A DNA stretch of 64,000 nt, from NCBI RefSeq assembly GCF_017994015.1, contig NZ_JAGOLP010000007.1, forward strand, positions 41,793 through 105,792, in the 5' to 3' direction. The notes beneath the pieces are model-generated. The model did not search any database, was not told the DNA's origin, and saw only the letters and a list, made by a program, of their open reading frames with translations. Made by a program: the position numbers and the translations under genes. This DNA is from Ferrovibrio sp. (lineage in GTDB: Bacteria > Pseudomonadota > Alphaproteobacteria > Ferrovibrionales > Ferrovibrionaceae). Position 1 is the first letter of the stretch, and the number at the start of each line of letters is the position of its first letter. Below, in pieces: positions 63,166 to 64,000 of this stretch.

Positions 63166-64000
63166 ATGAAGATAGCGATTCCGAAGGAACGCCGTCCGGG
63201 TGAACGGCGTGCCGCCGCTTCGCCGGAAACGGTGAAGAAATTTGTCGCCCTGGGCGCCGAAGTGGTGGTGGAAACCGGCGCCGGTGCCGGTGCCGATATC
63301 CCCGACAGCCTGTTTGCCGATGCCGGCGCCAGCATTGCGCCCGATGCCCGCGCGGCGCTGGCCGATGCCGACATGGTGCTGAAGGTGCAGCGGCCGATGA
63401 CCGCCGCCGAGGGCAATGACGAACTGGCCCTGCTGAAAAAGGGCGCCGTGCTGGTGGCCATGCTGCAACCCTTGCAGCAGCGCGAGCAGGTGAAGGCCTA
63501 TGCCGCCGCCGGCATCGATGCCTATGCCATGGAACTGATGCCGCGCATCACCCGCGCCCAGAGCATGGACGTGCTGTCATCGCAATCCAACCTGGCCGGC
63601 TACAAGGCGGTGCTGGATGCCGCCGCCGTATTCGGCCGCGCCTTCCCGATGATGATGACCTCGGCCGGCACCATCGCGCCGGCGCGCGTGTTTGTCATGG
63701 GTGTGGGCGTTGCCGGCTTGCAGGCCATCGCCACCGCCAAGCGGCTCGGCGCCGTGGTCAGCGCCACCGATGTGCGCCCGGCCACCAAGGAGCAGGTCGA
63801 ATCCCTGGGCGGCAAGTTTGTCTGGGTGGATGACGAGGAAGCCCGCGCCAGCCAGACCGCCGGCGGCTATGCCAAGGAAATGTCGGCGGAATACAAGGCC
63901 AAGCAGGCCGCCCTGATCGCCGAGACGGTGAAGAAGCAGGATATCATCATCACCACGGCGCTGATCCCGGGCCGCCCGGCCCCGGTGCTGGTGACCGAGG
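63166..64000 (+). CDS. pntAA: NAD(P) transhydrogenase subunit alpha part 1 (PntAA), truncated by the window end
   Basis: The first 278 codons of the NAD(H)-binding subunit of the membrane proton-translocating transhydrogenase. The protein begins MKIAIPKERRPGERRAAASPETV. The mobile nucleotide-binding segment is VFVMGVGVAGLQAIATAKRLGA, and the RQD-loop-like PMMMTSAGTIAPA and YKAKQAALIAETVKKQDIIITTALIPGR regions are present. The enzyme uses the proton gradient to make NADPH, which would supply acetoacetyl-CoA reductase in this organism. GGGGGAG precedes the ATG at 63166. Confidence 0.95.
   Translation, partial: MKIAIPKERRPGERRAAASPETVKKFVALGAEVVVETGAGAGADIPDSLFADAGASIAPDARAALADADMVLKVQRPMTAAEGNDELALLKKGAVLVAMLQPLQQREQVKAYAAAGIDAYAMELMPRITRAQSMDVLSSQSNLAGYKAVLDAAAVFGRAFPMMMTSAGTIAPARVFVMGVGVAGLQAIATAKRLGAVVSATDVRPATKEQVESLGGKFVWVDDEEARASQTAGGYAKEMSAEYKAKQAALIAETVKKQDIIITTALIPGRPAPVLVTE

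Overview
The window is GC-rich chromosomal DNA from an alphaproteobacterium. Rhodospirillales-like is my best guess (Ferrovibrio or a relative is possible); the genus cannot be fixed from sequence alone. Supporting signs are the car-greA and yqeY-dnaG-rpoD neighbourhoods, an aa3-type cytochrome oxidase subunit IV beside a split-subunit proton-pumping transhydrogenase, a poly-3-hydroxybutyrate (PHB) locus with PhaR, a PimC/PimD-type acyl-CoA dehydrogenase pair, and many short ATGA or TGATG gene overlaps.

Layout. 1-1.1 kb: the end of a crotonase-family gene and an orphan OmpR-type regulator. 1.3-6.8 kb: carA-carB-greA on the minus strand, with a toxin-antitoxin pair in antisense between carA and carB. 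7-11.7 kb: yqeY-dnaG-rpoD, closed by a strong terminator. 11.8-15.4 kb: a class III nucleotidyl cyclase, a CAT-anticodon tRNA (probably Ile2), an AT-richer nuclease plus PUA/EVE-like gene, an overlapping uncharacterised/HTH pair, and trmO. 15.4-21.8 kb: three small membrane proteins, a DUF4212-symporter pair and, divergently, a hypothetical gene, a DnaQ-like exonuclease and a CBS-DUF294 protein.

22-34 kb is a large acyl-CoA catabolic locus. It holds an IclR regulator, an SDR, a two-subunit acyl-CoA dehydrogenase and an acyl-CoA ligase on the minus strand. Facing away are an SDR and a thiolase, then a MaoC hydratase, and an HMG-CoA-synthase-like/DUF35 fusion followed by an SCP2-type thiolase. 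A cluster of GGAA/TTCC half-sites lies in the divergent promoter. The substrate is unknown.

34-47 kb is mostly housekeeping: MmcQ/YjbR, a SplB-like radical SAM protein, MoaB, tRNA-Gln, a PAS gene broken by an in-frame stop, ispE, a TPR lipoprotein, ETF-ubiquinone oxidoreductase, a family-4-like uracil-DNA glycosylase, an MFS transporter, a lytic transglycosylase and a membrane PAS protein. 47-51.5 kb is the PHB locus: phbB, phbA, a short PhaC-like synthase overlapping a small partner gene, and divergent phaR. 51.5-64 kb holds a membrane adenylate cyclase, glpD, a PanE-like reductase, an arylformamidase-like hydrolase, a second toxin-antitoxin pair with a clear operator palindrome, an M3 peptidase, an ABC1/UbiB kinase, a SprA-like protein, the tiny oxidase subunit and the start of pntAA.

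No CRISPR array, insertion sequence or prophage was seen. The best candidates for undescribed biology are the HMGCS-like/DUF35/thiolase module, whose nucleophile position reads Gln, within the unassigned acyl-CoA locus; the nuclease/EVE-like gene next to the tRNA; and the dual-frame overlap of phaC with its small partner.
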